Part shown: one piece after another, positions 54,895 to 64,000 of the stretch
Position numbering within the stretch: the stretch's first letter is position 1
Layout of the letters: the number at the start of each line of letters is the position of its first letter
The notes under the pieces: model-generated
What the model was told of the DNA's origin: nothing
Seen by the model: the letters and a program-made list of their open reading frames with translations, nothing else
Database searches by the model: none
Assembly (NCBI GenBank): GCA_934045905.1
Contig: OW203771.1
Coordinates: forward strand, 1,798,001-1,862,000
From: Leuctra nigra
Taxonomy: Eukaryota; Arthropoda; Insecta; Plecoptera; Leuctridae
Direction: 5' to 3'
DNA length: 64,000 nt
Translations under genes and position numbers: made by a program

Positions 54895-55388
54895 AGCCTG
54901 ATGCACAATTGAATTAAGGTTTATGGTTTAGTGTTTAGTGTTTAGTGTTTAGTGTTTAGTGTTTAAGAGAAATGAAAGGTGCTGTTATTACGTTACCATG
55001 CACAACTGTCATAAGCGTTATAAGGTTTAGTGTTTAAGGTTTAAGCTGAAATAAGAAATCAACAAAATCCATTTCTTATTGCAAAACACTATTTCACCTT
55101 ATGACGAACCAATCAGAAGAGAGCAGAGTAAATGTCAATGTCAAATTCGTACGGGAAAATGAAAAGTCGTCTGAATTAATGTCATTGGAAGCATTTTAAT
55201 TTGATATTTGTGCCTAATCTTGCTCATATATTTGTTTCCATATCATTTTTCGATCAATTATTTAATTTTATCACGTGGTGAAATAACCTCGTGAAATAAG
55301 CAGTTGTGCACTGGACTCTGTTATAACATCTTAAACACTAATCACTAAACATTAAACCATAAACCTTAATTCAATTGTGCATCAGCCT
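54895..55388. mobile_element. PIF/Harbinger-like MITE, TAA duplication
   Basis: TAA at 54892-54894 and 55389-55391. Ends AGCCTGATGCACAATTGAAT and, reversed, AGGCTGATGCACAATTGAAT, with inverted homology for about 55 bp. A TTTAGTG heptamer is repeated five times near 54930-54962. Confidence 0.82.
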
Positions 55389-55390
55389 TA

Positions 55391-55556
55391 AACTAGATGT
55401 CTATTCACCAAAATCACCGTTTGACATATCGCATTTTTATTATCACGGCTTTCTGAAACTTTTCTGAATGAGCTCATTCAGAAAGGGAACGGTTCAGAAG
55501 ACCGTGATAAAAAATGCGTTTGTCAAATGATGATTTTGGTAAATAGACATCTAGTT
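55391..55556. mobile_element. 166-bp hairpin element
   Basis: AACTAGATGTCTATT and its reverse complement at the ends; arms of about 75 bp pair with few mismatches. The centre is TGAATGAGCTCATTCA, a palindrome. It abuts the preceding MITE's TAA. Confidence 0.8.
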
Positions 55557-55959
55557 TTCACAAGAATGTGTATGAATATGTGCTGAAATGAAATATGCCG
55601 ATTGTATTTGAATGTTGATACTGAGGTAAGCATCAATTTCTGTTATTTCGCGATGTAATTATAACTTTTACTGAACTGTCGTTATACGATTGACATAATA
55701 TAAGTGCCTTGACTGAATGTCACACATAGCTGGAAGAGAAAATGGCGGATTGGGCATGCGCGTTTAGTTTATGTTTTGGTCTAATACATATTTATTTGTA
55801 GTATCTAATTATTTTATTCATCAAAGGATAATAACATAAATATATATTAGGATCACGGAACTACCTGTGATTTTTTTTAAATAGCATAGCTCACTAGATA
55901 ATTTTTAAATGTTGTCTATTGCTACAACAGAATATAAAAATAAAAAATGCATATTCGGA

Positions 55960-56158
55960 TAATGATGTCGGATGATGATTATGATGATGAAGGATGGACG
56001 TTGGAAGGAGGCGGTCGTGGGCTATTAGATGGGAACCTTCTCATCATTTGCCGCTCGACTGAGAGACATAATCTCAGTGACGAAGTCGACAGCGGGAGTC
56101 GAACCCGGGATCTCAGGAGTTCAACCAGACCGTTACCGACTGAGCTAACGTGATTTGT
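55960..56158 (-). mobile_element. tRNA-derived SINE, related family
   Basis: Reverse strand: box A TTAGCTCAGTCGGTAACGG, box B GGTTCGACTCC, then body AATGATGAGAAGGTTCCC and GCCCACGACCGCCTCCTTCC. The head differs from copies 1-4 but the body is the same, so two SINE heads share one body. Confidence 0.75.
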
Positions 56159-56235
56159 TCGAATATTCTCATTTGCTTTAAATCGGATTTTATAACAAAC
56201 ATTTTTAAGATACTATTGGAATGCTATATTTAGTA

Positions 56236-57101
56236 CTAGGAAAACGCTCAGAGCAACGCGTTGATGAGCGAGCGAACCAAACACGATACACGATACGACA
56301 CAAAACGATTTTCTTTTGAACTTTCCAATCTCCTTCTAGGTAATCTCTGATTCTGGAAAGTGAAAAATAGATCCATTTTGTCGTGAACTACGTATATTTT
56401 TACAAAATTCTCTTTTGATAACTCTTTCTAGGGTCTTAGAATGGCAATAATTCTGTAAATACTTGACCTATTGGGTTGAAAATGTATAAATTATGAGCAA
56501 ATTTCCCAAATTTGAGCTAATCTGATCATTATGATTTTTAATCAATCTGATTTTTTGTTTTAATCTATAATTGATTGGAGGATTTGGCTGAAAATTTAAT
56601 ACATTTTAGATAATTTAGTTTTAATGACCTTACAAAATTTCATATTGATTAGACCAGGACTTATTGCATTAATTCCTTATTAAATACAGCCTAAGTGATT
56701 GGCCTATCCAACAATCATCTCTGTCAATCTGAGAGGAACACATCTAACGTCCCACAACTGCCACCATTTGGAAAGCCGTTACAGTTGGTTCACTTGACCC
56801 CGATGACCCGATGAGGGTCCATCTGGCAGAGCGCAGAAATATTTTATAATTTTTCGATTGGATTTAATTAAAGGGGTTAACTTTTAACATGAACCTGGTT
56901 TGCTTTAGGTACCCGAGTGTTTAGATGCTATTTTCACGTCTCAATGAAAATCATATACTTTTATGTTGATTGAGTGGATCATATTTTAATTCAATATGGA
57001 TGTATAATATGTTTTATGTGCGTTGTGTACGCATTTCCGGTTTGAGAATTTGCACGTCCCCGTGCTCGCTCATCAACGTGTTACACTGAGCGTTTTCCTA
57101 A
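56236..57101. mobile_element. Helitron-B-type element with two opposed CTRR ends
   Basis: Left reversed end GAGCGTTTTCCTAG (56236) and right end TGAGCGTTTTCCTAA (57101), each preceded by a GCTCGCTCATCAACG-type segment. Helitrons should have one such end, so this looks like a foldback derivative or two truncated copies head to head. Confidence 0.6.
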
Positions 57102-57761
57102 AGTATTGATTTGTATTGGATTTGACAAGTTGGAAAACGACAGTTTTTGAAGATCGTTCCACATTTCAAAATTGCCGCTCGAAAACTGATGTATTCGGAA
57201 AGAGTAGTATTTCCGATCTCCGATCGTCATAGATAAATTCTTCATAAGACGTCTTCGTCCGGGTGTTCGCGGGTATGCCGACCGTCTCATCTACTCATTG
57301 ACGCTCGGTGGTCCGATTTCACAGCCTCCTACATGACTGGTCGCTGACTGCTTGTTCAGCTTCGATCCGCGGACTGACATCCACCAGGCCGATGTCCAAG
57401 ATGGCCGATGTAAACAAACGAAGAAGTGTCAGAAAGTGTTTTATATGATTTCACGCGAATTTTCACTAAAATACATGTGTTTATGAATTTGAAACATAAT
57501 AAAAGTGTTGTTAGTGTTTTAATTAATATAAAATCAATGTAAATATGATATAATCGTGTTGATAATAACAAAACAATTGAGGGGGTGGGGAGGAAAACAT
57601 GATAACCACCAAAACCATTATTCCGAGATACAGGCCAGAGTCCTACAATTTGTATCATTATTGCTTATGTATGCATCTTCGTGAAATCATGAATATTATT
57701 TTCAATAGGTTGATATCTTAGCTAGTAATGTGCAAATTTTCAGTGCAGGAAGAAACGTGGC

Positions 57762-58474
57762 CTACAGTCCATTCGGACAGGAAGGTTCAACAGCGAAAAA
57801 AATAATTTTAGTTTGAAATTCCTATTTTGCACGTCCTTTAGGTCCATTGTGCAGGTGACAGTCAAGCGCCAGCCAAGATGCTCCGGGTTTCGGCCAGCGC
57901 GACCGTCACTCTCTATTGTCCTCGCCCTACCCTTTCTACCTGGAATTAATTTACTGCATTACAAAAAGTAAACTTTAATTAAACGTGAAGTATTCATTGG
58001 GTGGACGAATTATAATAATTGATAAATAAGAGTGATGCAGGGTGGTTTTTTATTTTAGGAAATCGGACATATTTTAGCAGACGTTTTTGATCCGTGATCC
58101 GTTGATCCGTTTTAATAACTTCCACAATTATGGTCCGATTTCTCTCGTTCTTTTTTGAGGCGGCACAATTACTTGTGATACGTATGAAAACATTTGCTAT
58201 TATAAAGACTGATAAAAAACGGGGTAAAATTCATACTTATAGCAATAAAAATCCCAAGTGCACGCCTCATTAACTCTTGTTACCTGCTCTATTGTACTTG
58301 GGCCGGCCCGCCTGGCCCAGCAGTTTGTAAACAGCCCGACTGCTGTCGGCCGTCAACTTTCTGCTCCCCCCTCCCCCCAACCCCATTTCTAAGGGGTATA
58401 CAGTTAAAATGTTTGGCCCTTCGTTCTGGCATTTGCCTTTAGGCGCTGAATAGTCCTGTCCGAATGGACTGTAG
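57762..58474. mobile_element. Element with 21-bp perfect inverted ends
   Basis: The 21-bp ends begin CTACAGTCCATTCGGACAGG, at 57762-57782 and reversed at 58454-58474. 713 bp. GC-rich interior patches at 57845-57925 and 58305-58385. No coding frame; the target duplication is not evident. Confidence 0.72.
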
Positions 58475-59144
58475 CTATAAAAAAATAGTAATCAGTTTTA
58501 TGTCTGGAGATATCATGTTTTACTCTGGACATATCATGTTTTCCTTCAAAGCGAGAAAAATATTATTTTATTGTCAAGCATTGAATATCAATCAAATTAT
58601 CATAAAATTTATATTAAGTGAAAAGTAATAAATGTCATATGGCTTGCTATACTAAGAAATCAAAGGTTTTATATAAAAAAAACATCATGTCATTGCTTGT
58701 TACTATTATTATTTTCACCATCCGTCCCTTTAAATAAGACGATGCAGTAAAACGTGATATCTCCAACGCGACCTGCTGGTTCGTTAGAATCGCTATAAAA
58801 TGATCAATCTTTCCTCAAATCCTTAGGAATTTGAACTCACATCATCATCACCGTCCATTAATTCATTTCCACTATCTTCATGAAGAAATTCACTTAAAGA
58901 ATCATCGTGATAAAGCTGTTTCGCACAGCCAGAGGATGACAGTCGGCCATGTTGGAATGGATATATCAAGTTTTACTCAAACCGAAGGGCGCTTATCGAA
59001 ACATTAAAAGCCTTTCTGGTGCCCTCTATGATGATATTTGGCTACCAAACCTTGTTTAATACACTCCTTTAGCCGCCAGGACCCGCCAAACTTAAAATCA
59101 CAGATTTTTTAAAATTGGCGCTTATCATGTTTTCCTCCTCACCC
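58475..59144. other. Intergenic, nothing recognised
   Basis: AT-rich, with no frame or repeat that I can support. Confidence 0.45.
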
Positions 59145-59601
59145 TCTCAATTGAGAAAGTGAGAAAAGCTGTGGCCGTCATGCATTTTCAAGGCTTGCTT
59201 TTATCAGCATTGCCCGGGCCAAACCATTCAACAAATCGACCGCAATTTGGCACACATACAAGGTATTGTAAACCAAGTGGTCTCGTGATAAGTTGTTGGA
59301 ACTTGATCCTGTGTTTTTTGACATATTTACTGGATGCTTGGCATATCAATTAAAAATTTTGCATAGTCATGGACAAACATTTTAGATGCTTTTGTAAATT
59401 TTCGGAGTAATCTGTCGTTAAAAGTATGCGTTCTTGGATATATTTGTCAAAATTTCGTGATAGAAATGTTAGGTGTTTATAACTGCTCATTTGTTGATGA
59501 ATTTCGTCTCGGCTCTTTTCCAAGTGTAGATCAGAAACTTTCGAATTCGCATGCAATACGAAGGATCGCTTATCAACGCGTTACACAGAGCGTTTTCCTA
59601 G
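59145..59601 (+). mobile_element. Helitron-like family B, short copy
   Basis: Starts TCTCAATTGAGAAAGTGAG. Internal GCCCGGGCCAAACCATTCAA parallels 48765. Ends TCAACGCGTTACACAGAGCG, TTTTC, CTAG, followed by T. Here the 5' end does read TC. Confidence 0.6.
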
Positions 59602-59904
59602 TTTTCACCTGTTTCCCGTATAATTGATTTTTGAACCAGACAAAATAACTGTTTAGTCAAATTGAAAAAGAAAATAGCTATTGGCTATGGTGTGGTAATA
59701 CCTTGGGTAATACCACACGGTTTTCGCAGTCCTTTTCGAAGAACAACGTCATTTAGCCTCCCAGATTCGTTTTAAATTGTTACTTACATTTTACCATGAT
59801 TTTTGTTTACTATTGTTACATATTTTATAGTGTTTCATTCACTCTGTTGTTGACAATTGCTTATTCTGCCCATTGTATTATTTCATATTTTTTGAAATAG
59901 GTAC

Positions 59905-60090
59905 ACTCAAACCAATAAAAAACGGTTCTTTGCACAAAACGGATTGGCTGCTGATCAGGTTCCTTGACAACAAATCTTTGTTATTATCAATGAAATCAGA
60001 GTTTACCTACTAGAGTTAGATAATGCATTAGCACAGACTTCGTGGGATGATGCCACCAAACCTTTATCAGACAATCATTATCTTTCAATG
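59905..60090. mobile_element. MITE family D, copy 4
   Basis: AAACGGATTGGCTGCTGATC, TGTTATTATCAATGAAATCA, GTTAGATAATGCATTAGCAC. Ends are imperfect. AT-rich 60100-60340 follows with nothing recognised. Confidence 0.62.
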
Positions 60091-60359
60091 TACCGTTTAT
60101 TATTTGAGTGACATTTGAACTTCAGACGATTATACAATCAGCCAAACAGCCAAACTGAAATTTATATTTTTATTAAAATATTTTTATTACATTGATATTT
60201 ACAGTATAATTAATTGTTATTATATTATAATAATATTATAAATAGTATCAAGAATTTTAAAAATATACTTAGATTTTCTTTTTAAAAATAATTAAATTGT
60301 TTTTTTTTCGTACGGAAAGTTTGCAACTAATATCATCAATATCAACTAGTGTGGTGAAG

Positions 60360-60551
60360 CTACGGCGTTGCGCGCGTGCGGTTGGTATGTAGAGGAGGGA
60401 TGCAGACGCCTCCACTGCATCTTCCCGGCACGCAGCTGTTTCTGTCGAAGCAGCAGCAGTTCAGATGGCTGTAGTCGTAGATGGGAGAAGCAGAGACCAC
60501 GCAGAAGATCACAGCAAGCAGCATCACGCTCAGGAGCACCAGATGCAGGCT
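60360..60551 (-). CDS. Six-Cys secreted peptide, terminal exon copy C
   Basis: Same peptide as copies A and B up to PPLHTNR, then a different tail (TRATP) because of an insertion near 60365-60378. Acceptor TTCACAG; first codons AGC-CTG. Mature region identical to copy B. Confidence 0.55.
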   Translation of the reverse strand, partial: SLHLVLLSVMLLAVIFCVVSASPIYDYSHLNCCCFDRNSCVPGRCSGGVCIPPLHTNRTRATP

Positions 60552-60585
60552 CTGTGAACATCATTGGGTTGACTGTCAATATCAT

Positions 60586-60771
60586 CTAGTGGAAGCTACG
60601 GTTGGTATGTAGAGGAGGGATGCAGACGCCTCCACTGCATCTTCCCGGCACGCAGCTGTTTCTGTCGAAGCAGCAGCAGTTCAGATGGCTGTAGTCGTAG
60701 ATGGGAGAAGCAGAGACCACGCAGAAGATCACAGCAAGCAGCATCACGCTCAGGAGCACCAGATGCAAGGT
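60586..60771 (-). CDS. Six-Cys secreted peptide, terminal exon copy B
   Basis: The acceptor TGTTCACAG precedes ACC-TTG-CAT-CTG. The frame reads a hydrophobic signal sequence (LHLVLLSVMLLAVIFCVVSA), then SPIYDYSHLN and the Cys block CCCFDRNSCVPGRCSGGVC (CCC-x5-C-x4-C-x4-C), ending IPPLHTNRSFH and TAG. An in-frame stop lies just 5' of the acceptor and no ATG is in frame, so the start codon must be in an upstream exon not identified. Six cysteines could form three disulfides; a defence, signalling or venom-type peptide would fit, but no family is recognised. The other open frame (MMFTDLASG...) lacks such features. Confidence 0.6.
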   Translation of the reverse strand, partial: TLHLVLLSVMLLAVIFCVVSASPIYDYSHLNCCCFDRNSCVPGRCSGGVCIPPLHTNRSFH

Positions 60772-60805
60772 CTGTGAACATCATTGGGTTGACTGTCAAT
60801 ATCAT

Positions 60806-60991
60806 CTAGTGGAAGCTACGGTTGGTATGTAGAGGAGGGATGCAGACGCCTCCACTGCATCTTCCCGGCACGCAGCTGTTTCTGTCGAAGCAGCAGCAGT
60901 TCAGATGGCTGTAGTCGTAGATGGGAGAAGCAGAGGCCACGCAGAAGATCGCAGCAAGCAGCGTCACGCTCAGGAGCACCAGATGCAAGGT
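60806..60991 (-). CDS. Six-Cys secreted peptide, terminal exon copy A
   Basis: 220 bp upstream of copy B, same structure. Differs from B by three substitutions, all amino-acid-changing and all in the signal region (SVTLLAAIFCVASAS). The mature peptide is unchanged. Confidence 0.6.
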   Translation of the reverse strand, partial: TLHLVLLSVTLLAAIFCVASASPIYDYSHLNCCCFDRNSCVPGRCSGGVCIPPLHTNRSFH

Positions 60992-61502
60992 CTGTGAACA
61001 TCAGGGTTCATTGTGTTTGTCGCGTACGCCATAGATTACATTTTGGTGCAAGCACTTTTTTTGGATACGATTGCAGACAAAATGGGTTGACGAAATCATT
61101 TGAAATTTTCATCATGCTTAGATAAACGACAAGGTTCATTTTAATTTTTTGCTTCGTTAAGTTGATTTTTGGTGAAAAATTGTATATTTTCTTGGCACAA
61201 TGGGAGCCGTATGAAATTTAGTTTAAAAATTGTTCCTAAGTTTGTATTTTACCTTATCATGATGAAAGTTTGAGATCAATTGGTTCACCGGTATGGCCTC
61301 CAATCGTATAGGAAATTTCATAGTTTTTATCGGTTTTGTTGAATAACCGGCGCCTATTTAACAATGCAAGAAGCAAAAATGAAAAAGTACTACTATATAC
61401 AATCAGACTGGTCATGTGAACATCCTATCAAAGTAACGCCCACTTATGAAACAATTTTTCTCTCTCAATTTTCTAAAACGGCCGAGCGCTTGTATCAAAT
61501 AA

Positions 61503-61700
61503 ACACACAAGGAAATATTACAGTTGTGTTGTGTTGGTATTGAGAGTGTTGGGTTGGTATTGATGGTTGTAATGTTGGGAAGACTGTTCGACAGTGTGGT
61601 CGTGGACCGGGTCTGGAAATGTCTGACGAATAAATGGTATCACATGAACTGGTGTATTATTTAAAGTATTACTCCTAATATAAAGTATAATGAAAACATA
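61503..61700 (+). other. Probable 5' LTR end of the gypsy element
   Basis: TGT-rich sequence, an AATAAA at 61629-61634, then a stretch ending AAAACA and AAAAGT. GGCGACGAGGATGAG at 61707 looks like a primer-binding site. The boundaries are estimates; the 3' LTR is outside the window. Confidence 0.4.
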
Positions 61701-61815
61701 AAAGTTGGCGACGAGGATGAGATCATGTTTATGTGATGTGTGAGTATAATTCGTCAGAATAGTCAAGTGTAAAAAGTCGGCAAGAATGGCGGCTAGTCGC
61801 AGCAAATGCCCTTGA

Positions 61816-62862
61816 ATGGAGGAAGAAAACGTCGAGTCACCGTCAGTACGAGTCGTGCCGTCAGCACCAGAAGAGTCAGTCGAGTCCAGTCGGGAAGGTA
61901 ATTCAAAAACCATGTCATATTTTGGGAAGATTCAAGAATTTGACGGATCTGCTGAAGATTTTACTATCTATGTGGAACGTCTAGAATTATTCTTTGAAAC
62001 AAATGCTGTGACGGAAGAAAAAAAAGTGTCCATTTTCCTTCAGCAAGACGGTGCTAAGGTGTATAAAATTATCCAGTCGCTGGTAAGCCCAGCTCTTCCA
62101 AAGTCGAAAACCTACGTAGAATTAGTAACCATTCTGAAGGAGTATTTCTCGCCAGTGAAGTCGATAATCGTCGAAGGGTATAAATTCCACAACCGAAGTC
62201 AGAAGGAGGCGGAGAATGTGAACAGCTTTTCCATGGAATTACAACACCTAGCCAGCACATGCCAGTTCGGATTGTTTTTGGACAGGGCATTGAGGGACCG
62301 TTTCATCTGTGGGTTACGAGATTAAGAGATCCGCAAGCACCTGCTAAACTGTGAAGAAGACACTAGTTTTGCACGAGCTGTAAGGTTAGCAAGAGGTCTA
62401 GAATCAGCTAGGAATGATTCCAGAGTTGTTCATTCAGAGTCTTCAAGTGAAGTGAAACAAGTCAGAGGTCATTCACGTCAACAGTCCAGTGGCGGAAGTC
62501 AGTCACGTCAGCAGTCCAGTGGCGGAAGTCAGACACGTCAACCGACCAGTGGTAGAGGTCAGTCACGTCAACAGTCCAGTGGCAGAGGTCAGTTCAATAA
62601 GAGTTACAGTGGTGTTCAGTGTAAAAGTCAATGTAGAAGGTGTGGGAGGTTTCATCAAGAGTCAACATGTCCTGCACGTAATTGGAAGTGTTTCGTGTGT
62701 CAGAAGATTGGTCATACTTCTCAAGTATGCAAAAATAGAAGTCGTGTCAAGCAAGTAGAAGAAGATCAATCCGAAGGATACGAAGATGACAATTATGATA
62801 GTGATTCAGAGTCATTTGATATGAGGAAAGTTAGTATTATTGGCAGAGTAGATAAGCCTTAA
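61816..62862 (+). pseudogene. Ty3/gypsy gag with two in-frame stops
   Basis: Capsid-like region with FDGSAEDFTIYVERLELFF and LKEYFSP. A TAA at 62323-62325 follows GLRD, and reading continues in the same frame. There is a 30-bp repeat (about four units, SRQQSSGGSQ-type) at 62466-62595. A nucleocapsid knuckle CFVCQKIGHTSQVC (CX2CX4HX4C) lies at 62689-62730, preceded by a variant CRRCGRFHQESTC. A second TAA at 62860-62862 separates it from the protease region. Both stops mean the copy cannot make full Gag. Confidence 0.88.
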
Positions 62863-64000
62863 TTCATTCCCGTGTATGTCAACCACAAGGTGATTAATAT
62901 GGAAGTAGATTGTGGGGCTGCTTGTTCTATCATATCAGAGCAAATGTATCGGAAGCAGTTTCCTGAGGTCCAGTTAAAACAGTCAGCTATAAAACTAAAG
63001 TCAGTTGCTGGTGAGTGTTTAAATGTCTGTGGTAAAATCCAAGTGTCTGTCAAAGCAAGCAATGTAACGCATGACCTAACTTTGTTAGGAAGGCCATGGT
63101 TGGATGTGTTAGTACCAACATGGAGAGACAACTTGACAGATCCTTACCAAGTTATCAGTTCTTTGAAAGTCACACAAGCTGTCCAGGAAGTTCAAAGATT
63201 ACAGTCAAAGTTTCCAAAAGTATTCAGCAAAGATAACAAGGAATCTATCAAGGGGTTTCAAGGGGATGTTGTCCTCAAAGAAGGGTCAACACCAATCTTT
63301 CACAAAGCTTATAGTGTGCCTTATGCACTTCAAAAGCAAGTGGAGGAGGAGTTGAATAAACTAGAGTCAACAGGGGTCTTGAGAAAAGTAACTAGAAGCG
63401 ATTGGGCTTCACCAGTAGTGGTTGTTCTTAAGAAAGAGAAAGATACTTTAAGACTATGTGTTGATTACAAGGTAACAGTAAACAAGGCAGTCGACAATGA
63501 GCATTATCCGTTACCACGGTTGGACGACATTTTCGCGTCAGTGGGAGATGCCAAGGTATTTACTGTATTAGATCTTAAAAATGCGTATCAACAACTGGAG
63601 ATCTCAAAGAGAGCTCAAGAGATTTTGACAATCAATACCCAAATGGGTTTATTCAGGTTTACCAGGTTGCCGTATGAAATCACCAGTGCTCCGGCCATTT
63701 TTCAATCGGTAATGGATCAGGTATTGCGTGGTATTCCAAAGGTGCAGTGCTATCTTGACGATTTGTTGATTGTTGGGGATTCTTTCGATCAAAATCAGAA
63801 AACGGTTGAACAGGTCTTAAAACGGTTGGAGGAACACAACATTAGGATTAACCTGGGAAAATGTAGATTTTTTAGGGACAGTGTCGAGTACCTAGGTCAC
63901 CAGATTGACGGAAACGGGATTCATCCTCTTCCTACCAAGGTAGAAGCAGTGTTGAAAGCTCCCGCGCCGTCAGATATCCATCAGTTGAGGTCTTACCTGG
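62863..64000 (+). pseudogene. Ty3/gypsy pol: protease and reverse transcriptase, truncated by window end
   Basis: Same frame as gag, open for 379 codons to the edge. The aspartic protease site reads DCGA rather than DTGA or DSGA (about 62908-62919). Reverse transcriptase blocks are present: SDWASPVVVV, FTVLDLKNAYQQ, RFTRLPYEITSAPAIFQ and YLDDLLIVGD (63751-63780). The usual Gly in LPxG is Glu, and Val stands for the usual Gly in RLCxDYK. These point to a dead copy. RNase H and integrase would lie beyond the window. Confidence 0.9.

Larger units (their letters stand above)
53170..55917. mobile_element. Outer foldback element carrying three nested insertions
   Basis: Left arm 53170-53441 and right arm 55556-55917 are inverted copies (GACAACATT, TTATCTAGTGAGCT, GACCAAAACATAAACTA, CGGCATATTTCATTTCAGCA). 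With the three inserts removed, the remaining 54886-54894 is the loop of a near-palindrome (CACATTCTTGTG / CACAAGAATGTG). Confidence 0.8.
60357..61003 (-). repeat. Three tandem 220-bp units carrying the Cys-peptide exon
   Basis: Unit start GGTTGGTATGTAGAGGAGGG at 60379, 60599 and 60819. Near-identical copies, so recent amplification. Linker TGAACATCATTGGGTTGACT between units. Confidence 0.93.

Noticed and set aside
57356..57658. 100-codon minus-strand frame
   Set aside because: AT-rich, no motif, no supporting splice or promoter signal.
60596..61001. Alternative frame MFTDLASGAPERDAACC through the Cys-peptide exons
   Set aside because: It has an ATG but no signal peptide or cysteine framework; the frame with a signal core and six cysteines is more convincing.

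Overview
The window is animal nuclear DNA, most likely from an insect. It is AT-rich, its genes are split by GT-AG introns, and transposon debris fills most of the space. A Methuselah-type GPCR, a clip-less modular serine protease and tRNA-derived SINEs all point to an insect, possibly a hemimetabolous one. Species cannot be named from the sequence alone.

Layout. (1) 10-7722, minus: five exons of a secreted modular serine protease. The catalytic domain comes first and a sushi (CCP) exon follows; the gene runs off the left edge. Its Ser-motif exon carries a 9 x 114 bp tandem array that copies the 3' splice site in frame. (2) 10269-17133, plus: a five-exon gene for a 133-residue secreted peptide with two homologous exon-encoded repeats. 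It is divergent from the protease and I recognise no family. (3) 17.1-26.1 kb: no genes; nested MITEs, a hairpin element inside another element, and a 2.1 kb hAT-like palindrome filled with a 10-bp minisatellite. (4) 27103-34769, minus: a complete nine-exon, 603-residue Methuselah-like GPCR with all splice phases matching. (5) 35-42 kb: SINEs, MITEs and a Helitron-like element. (6) 42530-43705, minus: a single-exon 391-residue leucine-rich-repeat protein. (7) 44-60 kb: a 15 x 50 bp minisatellite, three families of terminal-repeat elements, and a four-layer nested insertion at 53.2-55.9 kb. (8) 60360-60991, minus: three tandem terminal exons for a six-cysteine secreted peptide. (9) 61.5-64.0 kb, plus: the 5' part of a damaged Ty3/gypsy LTR retrotransposon that runs off the right edge.

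There is no operon-like organisation and the genes are functionally unrelated, apart from three of them encoding secreted products. A theme across the window is duplication of exons together with their splice acceptors (protease array, peptide exons 3 and 4, Cys-peptide triplet). A second theme is mobile elements that carry recognisable regulatory motifs: CRE plus ETS plus YY1 modules in the Helitron-like family, and RFX X-boxes in two MITE families. Several insertions can be dated relative to each other from exact target-site duplications. All gene models are read by eye from splice sites, phase and protein motifs; none has been tested by search or transcript data.
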